A stretch of 64,000 nucleotides of DNA from Planctomycetes bacterium B3_Pla (GCA_005223045.1 NJBM01000001.1:62001-126000), one strand, 5' to 3'. Shown: positions 35,752 to 44,925, counted from the first letter of the stretch. The notes: generated from the sequence alone by a model not told the origin. Program-made: numbers and translations.

Positions 35752-38700
35752 TCATCTTGCTAATTGGAAGTTTTCCTCGCCTACTAATTGGCGCATCTTC
35801 CGGCAGAAGTCGAGGTCGGGATTGACGCTCAATTCCTTGTCGGCGGCGGCATAGACCCTGCCTTTGTCGGTTCGCACCGCGACGTAAACCGGGCTTCTGC
35901 CCTTGTGATGCTCGCAGATGCTCTTTATCTGCGCCACCCTTTCTTTGGTGACCCCCTTGGCATCCAATCCTATCTTGACTTTTGCGGCTAATTTCTCCCT
36001 GACATCTTCCAGCCGTATCAGCTCCGCCGCCAGGATGTTGGGTCTCTCCCTTCGGTAATCGAGCTTTCCTTTGACAAAAACGACCGTGTCCTCAACCATT
36101 ATGTCGCCGTATTCGTTCAACACGTCGGGGAACATCACAACTTCGACCTGTCCCTGCAAATCCTGAAGTGTAAAGACAGCCATTTTCGAGCCGGCGTTCC
36201 GCCCGGTCTTGGTCAGGTTATATCTTATCTTGGTTATCATTCCGCCGATCACGGCTTGCTTTTCGCCGTTGGTCTCGGCTAATTGTGAGCTGTTGTGTGT
36301 GGAATAAATATTTATCTCCTCGGCGTGATGGCTCAGCGGATTGCTCGTGACATAGAAGCCGAGGACTTCCTTTTCGTAAGCCAACATCTGAGGTTCGGGC
36401 CACGGGGCCACCTCCGGCAGGCGCTTGTGGTCTTTCGAATAGTCATTTCCGCCGACCATCTGCCCGAAGAAATTCATCTGGCCCGCCTGCTTGTCGGACT
36501 GCATACTTGCGCCATTTTCCATCGCCCTTTCGAGACCGGCCATCATCTGCGCCCGGCCCCCGCCAAGTCGGTCGAAAGCGCCGGCCTTGATGAGCGCTTC
36601 AAGGACCTGTTTATTGGCCGCTCTTAAATCTACATTCTCACAGAAATGGAACAGACTCTGAAACTTGCCGACTTCCCGCCGAGCGGCGATAATCTGCTCG
36701 ACAGCCTTTTCACCCACGCCTTTGACCGCAGCCAGGCCGAACCGTATAACACCCTTGACCTGGCGTCCGTCCTCGTGCTGCTCGTAGAGCGGCGTGAAAT
36801 CTACTCCGCTTTCGTTGATATCGGGCGGCAGGACTTCGATCCCCATCTGCGCGCATTCGGCGATATAATCGACGATCTTGTCGGTATTGTCCATTTCGTA
36901 AGTCAGAAGGGCCGCCATGAACTCGACAGGCCAATGCGACTTCATATAGGCGGTCTGGTATGCAATAAAAGCATACCGGGTCGAGTGACTCTTGTTGAAA
37001 CCATAACCGGCAAATCGCTCGATAAGCTCGAAAATCTCCTCCGCCTGCCTGGCGGTCAAACCCTTACTAACGCAGCCCTCAATAAATCGCTCCCGCTCTT
37101 TGGCGATGGTCCTTGCTTTCTTCTTGCTTATCGCTTTGATAAGTGTGTAGGCCTCTCGCAGCGGAATGCCGCCGAGACGATTACAAATCCGCATCACCTG
37201 TTCCTGATACGTCATGATGCCGTAAGTCTCTTCGAGCACTTCGGTCATGATCGGGTGCGGCAGGCTCCATTTTGCCCCGTGCTTTCGGTCGATGTAATCC
37301 GGGATCAGGATCATCGGCCCGGGTCGATAGAGCGCATTGGCGGCTATCAAATCTTCCACCCGGTCGGGTTTCATCTTCATCAGCAAATTCTGCATCCCGC
37401 CCGACTCGAACTGGAAAATCCCTTTCGTTCTGCCTGCCGCGAAAAGCTCGAAAACCTTCGCATCGGTATGATCTAATTTCTCCAGGTCGATCTCTTCACT
37501 GTGAACTTCCTCGACCAGTTGGCACGACCGCTCCAGAACGCTCAGGGTTTTGAGCCCAAGAAAATCCATCTTCAGCAGCCCGACCTTCTCGACCGTAGGC
37601 CCCTCGAACTGTGTCACGATGTCATCGGACCCTGGCGCTTTATACAACGGCACAAAATTAGTCAAAGGCTCGTCGGCAATAACTACACCTGCCGCATGAA
37701 TCGATGCGTGCCGGGCGAGGCCTTCCAGCTTCTTGCCGAGGTCGATTACTTTTTTCGTCTGCTGGTCTCGGTCGTAAGCCTGTTTCAATTCAGGCTCGGT
37801 CTTCAAAGCCTTATCGAGCGTCATGTCAAGCGAGAACGGCACCAGCTTGGCCAACCTGTCGGCCTCACCTAACGGCACGCCCAGCACACGGCAGATGTCA
37901 CGGATGACCGCGCGGGCCTTCATTGTGCCGAAAGTGATTATCTGCGCGACGTGCCCGTACTTTTGACGGACGTATTCGATTATTTCCGCCCGGTGAGATT
38001 GGCAGATATCGATATCAATATCGGGCATCTCGTCTCGCTCGGGGTCCATGAACCGCTCGAACAGCAAATCGTATCGAATGGGATCGACGTCGCACAATCC
38101 CAGACAATACCCGACGATCGTCCCGACGCCGCTGCCCCTGGCGCCGATGGGGATTTTATGCTCGTGCGCGTACTTGCAGAAATCCCAGACGATAAGAAAA
38201 TAGCCGGCAAAGCCCTTCGATTCGATCACGTCCAGCTCCCTGTCGAGCCGGGCCTTGATCTCGTCGGTAATCTCGCCGTATCGCTCCTTCGCCCCTTCGT
38301 AGCACAATTTAGTAAGATAATCCTCGGGCGTCGAGCCGTCGTCAGGTTCGAAACGCGGCGCGTGCTGCTTTTTCAAGTCAATATCGACGTGGCAGCGCTC
38401 TGCTATCGCCTGTGTATTGTCACAAGCCTCAGCCGCCTGGGGAAAAAGCTCGCGCATCTCGCCCGCGCTTTTTAGATAAATGTCCGATGGGTAAATCATC
38501 CTGTCGGGATCGTCGAACTTTTTGCCTGTGCTAATGGCGCAGAGGCAGTTGTGAGCCTCGTGGTCGGACTCCTGGAGAAAGTGCACGTCATTCGTCGCCA
38601 CCAGGCCAAGCCCCATCTTGTTAGCAATATCTATCAGCCCCTCGGTAGTGTTGGGGCCGTCTCCTTCGTGCTCTTGTATCTCGATGAAGAACCGCTCGGG

Positions 38701-39210
38701 CCCGAATATTTCAACGTAGCTCTCGGCCGCTGCGCGGGCGGCCTTTTCATTGCCCTTGATAATCTCGGCCGCGACCTCGCCTTTGAGACAGGCGGAAGTG
38801 CAGATGATGCCTTCACTATGCTCGGCCAAGATTTCCTTATCAATCCTCGGCCGGTAGTAGAATCCTTCAAGAAAGCCGGTGCTGGCTAATTTGAGCAGAT
38901 TCTTATAGCCGGCATTGTTCTCTGCCAGCAGTATCAGATGATACGCCGCATCGGAGATGCTGGTCTTTGTACGGTCTAACCTGCTGGCCGGCGCGACGTA
39001 TGCCTCGATGCCGAGTATCGGCTTGACGTGTGCAGAATGCGCCTTGGTATAGAACTCGACGGCACCGAACATATTGCCGTGGTCGGTAACCGCTACGGCT
39101 CCCATATCGAGTTTCTTGCAGCGCTTGAGAAGTTTATCGAACGCTATAGCGCCGTCGAGCAGTGAATACTGGCTATGCAAATGAAGATGCGTAAATCCTT
39201 TACCTGACAT
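35752..39210 (-). CDS. dnaE: DNA polymerase III, alpha subunit
   Basis: 1152 residues, the replicative polymerase. N-terminal PHP domain HLHLHSQYSLLDGAI; catalytic PDIDIDICQ with the aspartates near 400; HASIHAAGVVIADEP; YRPGPM; GYGFNKSHSTRYAFIAYQTA; and a C-terminal OB-fold (KQAVIGGMITKIRYNLTKTG) and tail. ATG 39210 is preferred because it gives the usual MSGKGFTHLHLHS start and leaves a reasonable gap to AGGAAGG. The ATG at 39222 touches that site with no spacing. Confidence 0.96.
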   Translation of the reverse strand: MSGKGFTHLHLHSQYSLLDGAIAFDKLLKRCKKLDMGAVAVTDHGNMFGAVEFYTKAHSAHVKPILGIEAYVAPASRLDRTKTSISDAAYHLILLAENNAGYKNLLKLASTGFLEGFYYRPRIDKEILAEHSEGIICTSACLKGEVAAEIIKGNEKAARAAAESYVEIFGPERFFIEIQEHEGDGPNTTEGLIDIANKMGLGLVATNDVHFLQESDHEAHNCLCAISTGKKFDDPDRMIYPSDIYLKSAGEMRELFPQAAEACDNTQAIAERCHVDIDLKKQHAPRFEPDDGSTPEDYLTKLCYEGAKERYGEITDEIKARLDRELDVIESKGFAGYFLIVWDFCKYAHEHKIPIGARGSGVGTIVGYCLGLCDVDPIRYDLLFERFMDPERDEMPDIDIDICQSHRAEIIEYVRQKYGHVAQIITFGTMKARAVIRDICRVLGVPLGEADRLAKLVPFSLDMTLDKALKTEPELKQAYDRDQQTKKVIDLGKKLEGLARHASIHAAGVVIADEPLTNFVPLYKAPGSDDIVTQFEGPTVEKVGLLKMDFLGLKTLSVLERSCQLVEEVHSEEIDLEKLDHTDAKVFELFAAGRTKGIFQFESGGMQNLLMKMKPDRVEDLIAANALYRPGPMILIPDYIDRKHGAKWSLPHPIMTEVLEETYGIMTYQEQVMRICNRLGGIPLREAYTLIKAISKKKARTIAKERERFIEGCVSKGLTARQAEEIFELIERFAGYGFNKSHSTRYAFIAYQTAYMKSHWPVEFMAALLTYEMDNTDKIVDYIAECAQMGIEVLPPDINESGVDFTPLYEQHEDGRQVKGVIRFGLAAVKGVGEKAVEQIIAARREVGKFQSLFHFCENVDLRAANKQVLEALIKAGAFDRLGGGRAQMMAGLERAMENGASMQSDKQAGQMNFFGQMVGGNDYSKDHKRLPEVAPWPEPQMLAYEKEVLGFYVTSNPLSHHAEEINIYSTHNSSQLAETNGEKQAVIGGMITKIRYNLTKTGRNAGSKMAVFTLQDLQGQVEVVMFPDVLNEYGDIMVEDTVVFVKGKLDYRRERPNILAAELIRLEDVREKLAAKVKIGLDAKGVTKERVAQIKSICEHHKGRSPVYVAVRTDKGRVYAAADKELSVNPDLDFCRKMRQLVGEENFQLAR

Positions 39211-39321
39211 AAGTTCGGCCATCCTTCCTAACTATGATTAACGCACGCAGAATACGCTTCCCCACAACCGTTGTCAATCGAAATCCCCGGACCACGTTGC
39301 TGAGACCGTCCGATCCTCCTA

Positions 39322-39348
39322 TGTCATTCCCGCGAAAGCGGGAATCCA
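39322..39348 (+). repeat. REP family A copy
   Basis: TGTCATTCCCGCGAAAGCGG then GAATCCA. The palindromic core TTCCCGC/GCGGGAA has the loop GAAA. Confidence 0.85.
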
Positions 39349-39428
39349 CTATGGCCCCAGTGATTCCGGATTCGCAGTTCCCCGATCAGAGCCGAGGACA
39401 AGTTCCACAGAAATGACAAACTGCTCGA

Positions 39429-39502
39429 TGTCATTGCGAAGGAGCGCAGCGACTGCGGCAATCTCAATCCCCACAAGGCAAAGAGAAATCTATTTTCTTA
39501 GG
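39429..39502 (+). repeat. Left arm of a long inverted repeat
   Basis: Its reverse complement recurs at 40091-40164. The first 46 bases are identical (starting TGTCATTGCGAAGGAGCGCA), and the rest match with small gaps. Confidence 0.8.
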
Positions 39503-39654
39503 AGCGCAGCGAAGCAATCTCAAACGCCACGGGTGAGATTGCCGCGTTGTGTACCATACGTATTTCTCTGTTAAGGCAAATTGTGCGAGAGGATTCTGCT
39601 GGGGACGTTCATTCGTGTCGATTAGGGCTAATTCCTATATTTTTGAAATTTCAC

Positions 39655-39683
39655 TTGACAGCACATATCTTAGGGAATAATAT
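39655..39683 (+). promoter_or_regulatory. Strong promoter with no gene behind it
   Basis: TTGACA (39655-39660), 17 bases and TAATAT (39678-39683), a near-consensus sigma-70 site. Only a 47-codon frame (39715-39858, ATG without a ribosome-binding site) follows. It could drive a small RNA or be a repeat-borne promoter. Confidence 0.5.
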
Positions 39684-39922
39684 ATATACCAAACTAATAA
39701 TATAGGGCCACATTATGAAACAGTTCATGGTTCTTAGTTCATTGTTGATAGTTGAGCATGAATCGTCAATCAGGAAGAGGGCATGGCGGAGATCGGCAGA
39801 TCAGGGGATCAGGATGCGGGGAACCAGAAGACCAGGGAACCAGGAAGGATCGAACTGATAACCTGATACTCTGATAATCACTGCCTGATAATCCAATACC
39901 CTGATACACTTACACTGTGATT

Positions 39923-40029
39923 ATGCAAAACAAAGCCAATTTGCCAGGGGCATGAATGAGCGCAAAGTCAATTATAACAAGGAATTATAAAGGAAAACGG
40001 CGGTCTTACCTCGAAAAAACAAAGCCAAT
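39923..40029 (+). repeat. Dispersed repeat block 1 with AAACAAAGCCAAT motifs
   Basis: Two copies of AAACAAAGCCAAT (39928-39940 and 40017-40029), 89 bases apart. One frame reads MQNKANLPGA, a stop, then MSAKSIITRNYKGK...EKTKPIS. Confidence 0.75.
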
Positions 40030-40090
40030 CTCAAACGTGATGAGGGCTTCTTGCTTATGACGCAAGAGATTGCCACGGCCCTTCGGACCT

Positions 40091-40164
40091 CCTAAGAAAA
40101 TAGACTTCTCTTTGTGGCGTGGGGATTGAGATTGCCGCAGTCGCTGCGCTCCTTCGCAATGACA
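40091..40164 (-). repeat. Right arm of a long inverted repeat
   Basis: Reverse complement of 39429-39502. The two arms enclose about 590 bases that include the orphan promoter and repeat block 1. Confidence 0.8.
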
Positions 40165-40300
40165 GGAGTGGGCTGTTTTCTTCTCTATACATCCTGAGAA
40201 TCTGGTCAGGTGCTCGCAATGACATCAGTACCTCCGCTCCTTTGTGCCCCTTCGGCTACGCTCAGGGCATACTTAGTGGCTTTGTGGCTATCAGTCAATC

Positions 40301-40408
40301 GTGCGAAACAAAGCCAATTTGCGAGAAGGGCAAATGAACGTAAGTACCTTTAGGGTAAAGGATTATAGTAAATACATCCTGTCGAAGGTTGCGAAAAACA
40401 AAGCCAAT
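40301..40408 (+). repeat. Dispersed repeat block 2 with AAACAAAGCCAAT motifs
   Basis: AAACAAAGCCAAT at 40306-40318 and 40396-40408, 90 bases apart, nearly the same spacing as block 1. One frame reads RNKANLREGQMNVSTF...KDYSK...AKNKANQ, aligning with block 1 at peptide level. Confidence 0.75.
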
Positions 40409-40452
40409 CAAACCCAATCTGCATTCTTGCCGCCCTTCCTGATGACGGGATT

Positions 40453-42822
40453 CTACCGAATCGGCGGGGTATAGAACAAGGCGACGTTGGCGATTGCGGG
40501 GCAGAGGCGGGAGTCTAATATTCTGATTCTTACCTTCTCAGCGGCGACGGTTGGGATACGGCAGATTCGTTTGTAACCTACCGTCTGGCCCTCGGCGACT
40601 TGACGCCATTTGTCGTCCTTATGCACATCGACGGCGAACCTGGCGATTCGCTGGCCGTAGTAGCGGATTTGTTCCTGGAACATTATGACGTTGAAGGTTT
40701 TCTTGCCAGCCAGCGTGACTGTCAGCTCGGCTTGAGTGGTCCAGTCGGGGGGCATCCAACAGGTATCGGTGTTGCCGTCTAAGGCGTTGGCGGGCTTGAA
40801 ATCGCGGCCGCGCGTGGCTGAGGCGCTCGCCTTTGCGCCTGCGGCGAGATTGGTCTTGAATGTCTTGCGGAGAACTCGGCCGACCTCTTTTAGCACCTTG
40901 CTGTCGCGCTCGCCGAACAGGCCATCGCTGTTAGGCGGGATATTAAGCAGCAGCACGGTGTTGCCTCCGACGGAGTTGAACCATATATCGAGGATATGCT
41001 CGGTTGTCTTGACTCGCTGTTTCTCGTCGCGCCAGAACCAGCCGTGACGGATGGATGTGTCGGTCTCGGCGGGATACCAGTGCAGATGGCCGCCTTTGTT
41101 GAGAGTTGCTTCGAGCTTGTCGAGGCTTGCGAGGTTCTGGGCCGTCATATCGGGCCAGGTGAATTTGCCCATGGGGGCGTCTATCGGGATAACGCTCCAC
41201 TCGGCGGCCCTTGTCTTGCCGGCTTCGTTGCCGCACCACCGCACATCGGGGCCTTTGCCGAATATCACCGCCCCGGGCGCAAGCTCGCGGATCATCTCGT
41301 ACCACTGCGCGTAGGTGTAGGTCTGGCCGCCCTTGCGTTTGGGGTGCGCGCCGTCGAACCAGACCTCGTGAATCCGCCCGTACTCTGTCAGCAGCTCGAA
41401 GAGCTGGTTGAGGAAATACTCGTTATAATCGTCCACGACGTATTTGAAGGTCCGCTTATCGCGGAACGGACGGCCCGGCACAGGGCGCGGGATCGTCCGC
41501 TCGGAGTATTTGCTGAGGTTGCCGTACAAACCGTCCGTGCTCTCGATCTGGTAAAGGTCCGCGGGGGATAAATACACGCCGACCTTGAGCCTGTACTTGC
41601 GGCATGAATCCACAAGGTCGCGCAGCACGTCCCCTTTGCCGCTGCGCCACGTGCTCGACGCTACCGAGTGCGTGGTGTAGCGCGTCTGCCAGAGGCAGAA
41701 TCCGTCGTGGTGCTTGGCGGTGAGAATCACCTGGCTCATTCCCGCGGCCTTCATCATCCGACACCACTGGTCGGTATCGAGCTTCTCGGGATTGAAAATT
41801 TTCGGGTCTTCTTTGCCGGTGCCCCACTCGCGGCCTGTGAAGGTGTTGACGCCGAAGTGGACAAAGGCGATGAACTCAAGTTGCTGCCAGACAAGCTGTC
41901 GCGGCGAGGGTTTGACACTGACGGCTTTGCGAATGAGCTCTTTTCGTGCCGAGCCGGCCTGCTCGACCATGTCATAGACGCGGACGTAATCGACTGTAAA
42001 GTAATCGGGCAGCTTCGCTTTTGTTATGTCGCCGCCCCAGTCGCCGATTTCTTCGGTGAGCTTGATAAACTCGGGCACCTGCGAGACGCCGCCGGCGCTG
42101 GTGCGCCAGGTTTCTTTGCCGTCAACGTAAAAAACGTACTGCTCCGGTGTCCAATGCAAAGCGAAAGTATGAAAGCCCTGACTGACGCCGGGGATTGTAA
42201 TTTGGCCGCTTCCTGCGCTTTTGTGCTCTTTGCCATAGCCGTCCCAGTGCAAGTTCTGCGTGATTTTGTCCTCGCGCCACGGTTTTTCCATGATGTCTAT
42301 TTCCGTGCCGTCTCTGCCCTCGTCGCCGACCTTGCCCACGCCGGGGCGTGCAAAGAGCCAGAACGCGGGCCAGTGCCCCTCCTCTGTGGGGAATTTGCAC
42401 CGGCAGACCCAATAGCCGAACTTGTGCTCGAATTTGCCCTGGGTCCGCATGGCGCCGGATGTGTATTTCTCGCCTGCTTTCTTAATGCGGAGCAGCAGGT
42501 TGCCTTTCCCGTCCAGGTAGGAGTCCTCTTTGACCCAGTATCCATCCCGGCGTTTCGAGTCGCCTATTATCTCCCACTTGGACTGGCCGATCTTCGTGCC
42601 CTCGAATTCGTCGCTCCAGGCCAGCTTCCACGCTTTGCCTTCGGGGATTGGCGGCAGAAATTCATCTTTTGCCATCGTTGGGGCAGCAAGCACCAAAAAA
42701 GGGCAAAATGCAAAAATCAAAATGCAAAATGTAAGATCAAGGAAGTCATCCCGGCACGCCGGGATTCTCCGTAGGGAGTCCTTAGGACCACAGCTTCGAT
42801 TCTTTGATGTTTGATATTTCAC
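40453..42822 (-). CDS. Multi-domain glycoside hydrolase: GH16 - GH29 alpha-L-fucosidase - F5/8C (CBM32-like)
   Basis: 789 residues, GTG start with AGAGG and AAGGAG just upstream. A hydrophobic export signal lies at about 28-50 (LTFCILIFAFCPFLVLAA). Residues ~60-290 form a GH16 beta-jelly roll with the catalytic motif E174-I-D176-I-M-E179, an endo-acting beta-galactanase/laminarinase-type active site. Residues ~300-655 form a GH29 alpha-L-fucosidase domain with TAKHHDGF and EVWFDGAHP (nucleophile Asp about 490). Residues ~670-789 resemble an F5/8 type C carbohydrate-binding domain (DGNTDTCWMP). It would cut fucosylated, perhaps sulfated, polysaccharides outside the cell; the exact substrate is unknown. 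Overlapping shadow frames are numerous because of GC content. Confidence 0.9.
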   Translation of the reverse strand: MKYQTSKNRSCGPKDSLRRIPACRDDFLDLTFCILIFAFCPFLVLAAPTMAKDEFLPPIPEGKAWKLAWSDEFEGTKIGQSKWEIIGDSKRRDGYWVKEDSYLDGKGNLLLRIKKAGEKYTSGAMRTQGKFEHKFGYWVCRCKFPTEEGHWPAFWLFARPGVGKVGDEGRDGTEIDIMEKPWREDKITQNLHWDGYGKEHKSAGSGQITIPGVSQGFHTFALHWTPEQYVFYVDGKETWRTSAGGVSQVPEFIKLTEEIGDWGGDITKAKLPDYFTVDYVRVYDMVEQAGSARKELIRKAVSVKPSPRQLVWQQLEFIAFVHFGVNTFTGREWGTGKEDPKIFNPEKLDTDQWCRMMKAAGMSQVILTAKHHDGFCLWQTRYTTHSVASSTWRSGKGDVLRDLVDSCRKYRLKVGVYLSPADLYQIESTDGLYGNLSKYSERTIPRPVPGRPFRDKRTFKYVVDDYNEYFLNQLFELLTEYGRIHEVWFDGAHPKRKGGQTYTYAQWYEMIRELAPGAVIFGKGPDVRWCGNEAGKTRAAEWSVIPIDAPMGKFTWPDMTAQNLASLDKLEATLNKGGHLHWYPAETDTSIRHGWFWRDEKQRVKTTEHILDIWFNSVGGNTVLLLNIPPNSDGLFGERDSKVLKEVGRVLRKTFKTNLAAGAKASASATRGRDFKPANALDGNTDTCWMPPDWTTQAELTVTLAGKKTFNVIMFQEQIRYYGQRIARFAVDVHKDDKWRQVAEGQTVGYKRICRIPTVAAEKVRIRILDSRLCPAIANVALFYTPPIR

Positions 42823-42835
42823 GAGCCTCTCTCCT

Positions 42836-43453
42836 TCAGGTTGATTTGTGGCCGTGCGGGCGTCGGGTCGCCCTTATGCCTGAGACGATGGTGACCACCA
42901 GCATCAGAGTGAAAACGACGGTTGTGAACCAGTATCCCCACTCGGCGTTCTGGACGTGAGCCATCCTTATTACTACCGTTCCGATGGCGAACGATTGAAG
43001 GAACATCTTGATCTTGCCCGAGGCGGTGGCTGCGAAACTGATGCCGCGGGACTCGGCAAGGTGCCTCAGGACCGTCACGAAGATCTCTCTTGCAGCCAAC
43101 ACAGCCAACACCGACCAGTGGATGATCGCCAATGCGCCGGGCCCCAGACTGAAAAGTTTCGGCTCACCGATCAATGCAAAGCAGGCGAACGCCCCGCACA
43201 CGAGAATCTTGTCGGCCAAAGGGTCAACCATTCGTCCGAACTTGCTGGTGACGTTGAGCCCGCGGGCGGCTATGCCGTCGGCGATGTCGGTCAGGCCGGC
43301 AATAACAAAGAGGATGAAGGCAACGTCGAGAAAACCGCAAAACGGCACTTCTCCGTCGGAGTAGTACCGCGGGGCAAAAAGAATCATGACCAGAAAGACA
43401 ATGGTCAAAACGAGCCGGCCGAGAGTCAGGATATTCGGAATAAGCTTCAGCAT
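42836..43453 (-). CDS. pgsA: CDP-diacylglycerol--glycerol-3-phosphate 3-phosphatidyltransferase
   Basis: 205 residues, membrane enzyme of phosphatidylglycerol synthesis. The CDP-alcohol phosphatidyltransferase motif is intact (DIADGIAARGLNVTSKFGRM, then VDPLADK), giving the DxxDGxxAR...GxxxDxxxD aspartates. Several hydrophobic segments surround it, and it begins MLKLIPNILTLGRLVLTIVF as in PgsA. It lies between rimO (37 bases upstream) and the glycoside hydrolase gene (13 bases downstream) on one strand. Confidence 0.92.
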   Translation of the reverse strand: MLKLIPNILTLGRLVLTIVFLVMILFAPRYYSDGEVPFCGFLDVAFILFVIAGLTDIADGIAARGLNVTSKFGRMVDPLADKILVCGAFACFALIGEPKLFSLGPGALAIIHWSVLAVLAAREIFVTVLRHLAESRGISFAATASGKIKMFLQSFAIGTVVIRMAHVQNAEWGYWFTTVVFTLMLVVTIVSGIRATRRPHGHKST

Positions 43454-43490
43454 AATCTGAAGTTTACTTTCTTACCGTTACAATTCAACA

Positions 43491-44846
43491 CTAAATTTGC
43501 TCGACGAGCAGGTCGTAATCCTGCGATCCAACGACTTTTGCGTCGATGAACTGTCCGGGCTGCGCCGAGCAGTTCTCTATGATGCACAGGCTGTCGATGT
43601 CGGGCGCCTGGCCGTAGAAGCGGCCCCGGCAAAGTCCATCGTTGTCAACCGAATCAACCAGACAGGTCAGTTTGCCGCCGATTCTGCTTTGGTTCTTTGC
43701 GAAGGCGATCTGTTGCTGGGTCAGCATCAGCTCATCGAGACGCTGTTGTTTGACCTCGTCGGGGACCTGGGCCGGCATGTCTGCGGCGGCAGTTCCGGAC
43801 TCGGGATAGAATGGGAAGCAACCGAGGGCGTCGAACTGCGCCCACCTGACGAAATCCAGAAGCTCGGCGAATTGGCGATCGGTCTCGCCCGGGAAGCCAA
43901 CCATGAGCGTTGTCCGAAGCACAATATCGGGCATAGCGCGGCGCAGGTCGTCGATCAGGCGTCGGAGTCCGTCGTCGGTGTCGGGCCGGCGCATCGACTT
44001 TAGGATATCGTCGCTCACGTGCTGGATGGGGATATCCAGGTAACGAACAACTCTTTCACTGCCTGCGATTGTTTCGATTAACCGGTCATCTATCCCCGCC
44101 GGGTACACATACATCAGTCGAATCCATTCGAGACCGGCAGTCGCGTCAATTTCTCCGACAAGAGCGGACAATCCGTTCTTGATCTGCAAATCGCGTCCAT
44201 AATACGTTGTATCCTGTGCGATAAGGTTCAGCTCGACCACGCCGGCTGAAACCAGCTCTGCCGCCTCGGCGAGAACCAGCTCCGGGGGCTTGCTTCGGAA
44301 CCGGCCTCTGATTGCCGGGATTGTGCAGAACGAGCACCGGCGATCACATCCCTCGCTGATTCGCAAGTAGGCCCAGTGGCCCGGAGTAATCAGCAGCCTG
44401 GCTCTGTCATCCGGAATCCGGTCGCTACGCGGCCCGGCCTTCGCCTGGCAGAGCGGTGAGGCGCACGGCTGAGAGGAAAAAGTTTTTTCGATAATTTCAG
44501 AAATATTGTCTCGCTGATTGAGACCGACAACGGCATCGATACCGTCGATTTGGTCGAGAAGTTCGGGCCCCAATCTTTGGGAGAGACAGCCGGCAACAAC
44601 GACTTTTTTCACTGCCCCGCTGAGCTTATAATCCACGGCATCTCTTATTGCTTCGAGCGACTCGGCCTTGGCCGGGGCGATAAAACCGCAGGTATTGATG
44701 ACGACAACATCGGCATTATCAGTCTCGGCGGTAATCGTAAAACCCGCCTGGGCGATCTCAGCCAACATCCTCTCGCTGTCAACCGAGTTTTTGGGACAAC
44801 CCAGCGATATAAAACCGACCGTGATTTCCTGCCTTCTTTTTGTCAT
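43491..44846 (-). CDS. rimO: Ribosomal protein uS12 methylthiotransferase
   Basis: 451 residues, radical-SAM enzyme that methylthiolates an Asp of S12. The N-terminal MTTase domain contributes three cysteines (SLGCPKNSVDSE, INTCGFI, VAGCLSQRLG). The radical-SAM cluster is in EGCDRRCSFCTIPAIRGRFRS, and a C-terminal TRAM domain ends the protein. The opening GFISLGCPKNSVDSERML points to RimO over MiaB. It is divergent from the second secretin gene. Confidence 0.95.
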   Translation of the reverse strand: MTKRRQEITVGFISLGCPKNSVDSERMLAEIAQAGFTITAETDNADVVVINTCGFIAPAKAESLEAIRDAVDYKLSGAVKKVVVAGCLSQRLGPELLDQIDGIDAVVGLNQRDNISEIIEKTFSSQPCASPLCQAKAGPRSDRIPDDRARLLITPGHWAYLRISEGCDRRCSFCTIPAIRGRFRSKPPELVLAEAAELVSAGVVELNLIAQDTTYYGRDLQIKNGLSALVGEIDATAGLEWIRLMYVYPAGIDDRLIETIAGSERVVRYLDIPIQHVSDDILKSMRRPDTDDGLRRLIDDLRRAMPDIVLRTTLMVGFPGETDRQFAELLDFVRWAQFDALGCFPFYPESGTAAADMPAQVPDEVKQQRLDELMLTQQQIAFAKNQSRIGGKLTCLVDSVDNDGLCRGRFYGQAPDIDSLCIIENCSAQPGQFIDAKVVGSQDYDLLVEQI

Positions 44847-44925
44847 AATCTGCGAAAAATGCGGCGAAAACGCGATTTACCCCCCGAAAAAAGGAAACAT
44901 TTTTGCTAATTGTGATGTAACATAC

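Larger units (their letters stand above)
39211..40452. other. 1.24-kb gene-free repeat region
   Basis: No protein gene is supported; the longest frames read through repeats. Contents in order: REP family A (39322-39348), the left arm of an inverted repeat (39429-39502), a strong unassigned promoter (39655-39683) with a 47-codon frame behind it (39715-39858), a low-complexity stretch of GATCAGGGG/CTGATAATC-like words (39795-39915), a repeat block with two AAACAAAGCCAAT motifs (39923-40029), the right inverted arm (40091-40164), and a second such block (40301-40408). Confidence 0.7.

Noticed and set aside
36646..37476. 276-codon plus-strand frame opposite dnaE
   Set aside because: Antisense to conserved polymerase motifs; a compositional shadow.
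39715..39858. 47-codon frame behind the orphan promoter
   Set aside because: No ribosome-binding site and a low-complexity 3' half; kept only as a note to the promoter.
40119..40337. 72-codon plus-strand frame in the repeat region
   Set aside because: Made of the inverted arm and a copy of the AAACAAAGCCAAT repeat (reads CETKPICEKGK); no independent coding support.
39211..40452. CRISPR array
   Set aside because: Repeats are few, irregularly spaced, mixed in orientation, and no cas genes are seen; the AAACAAAGCCAAT motifs are only four in two blocks.
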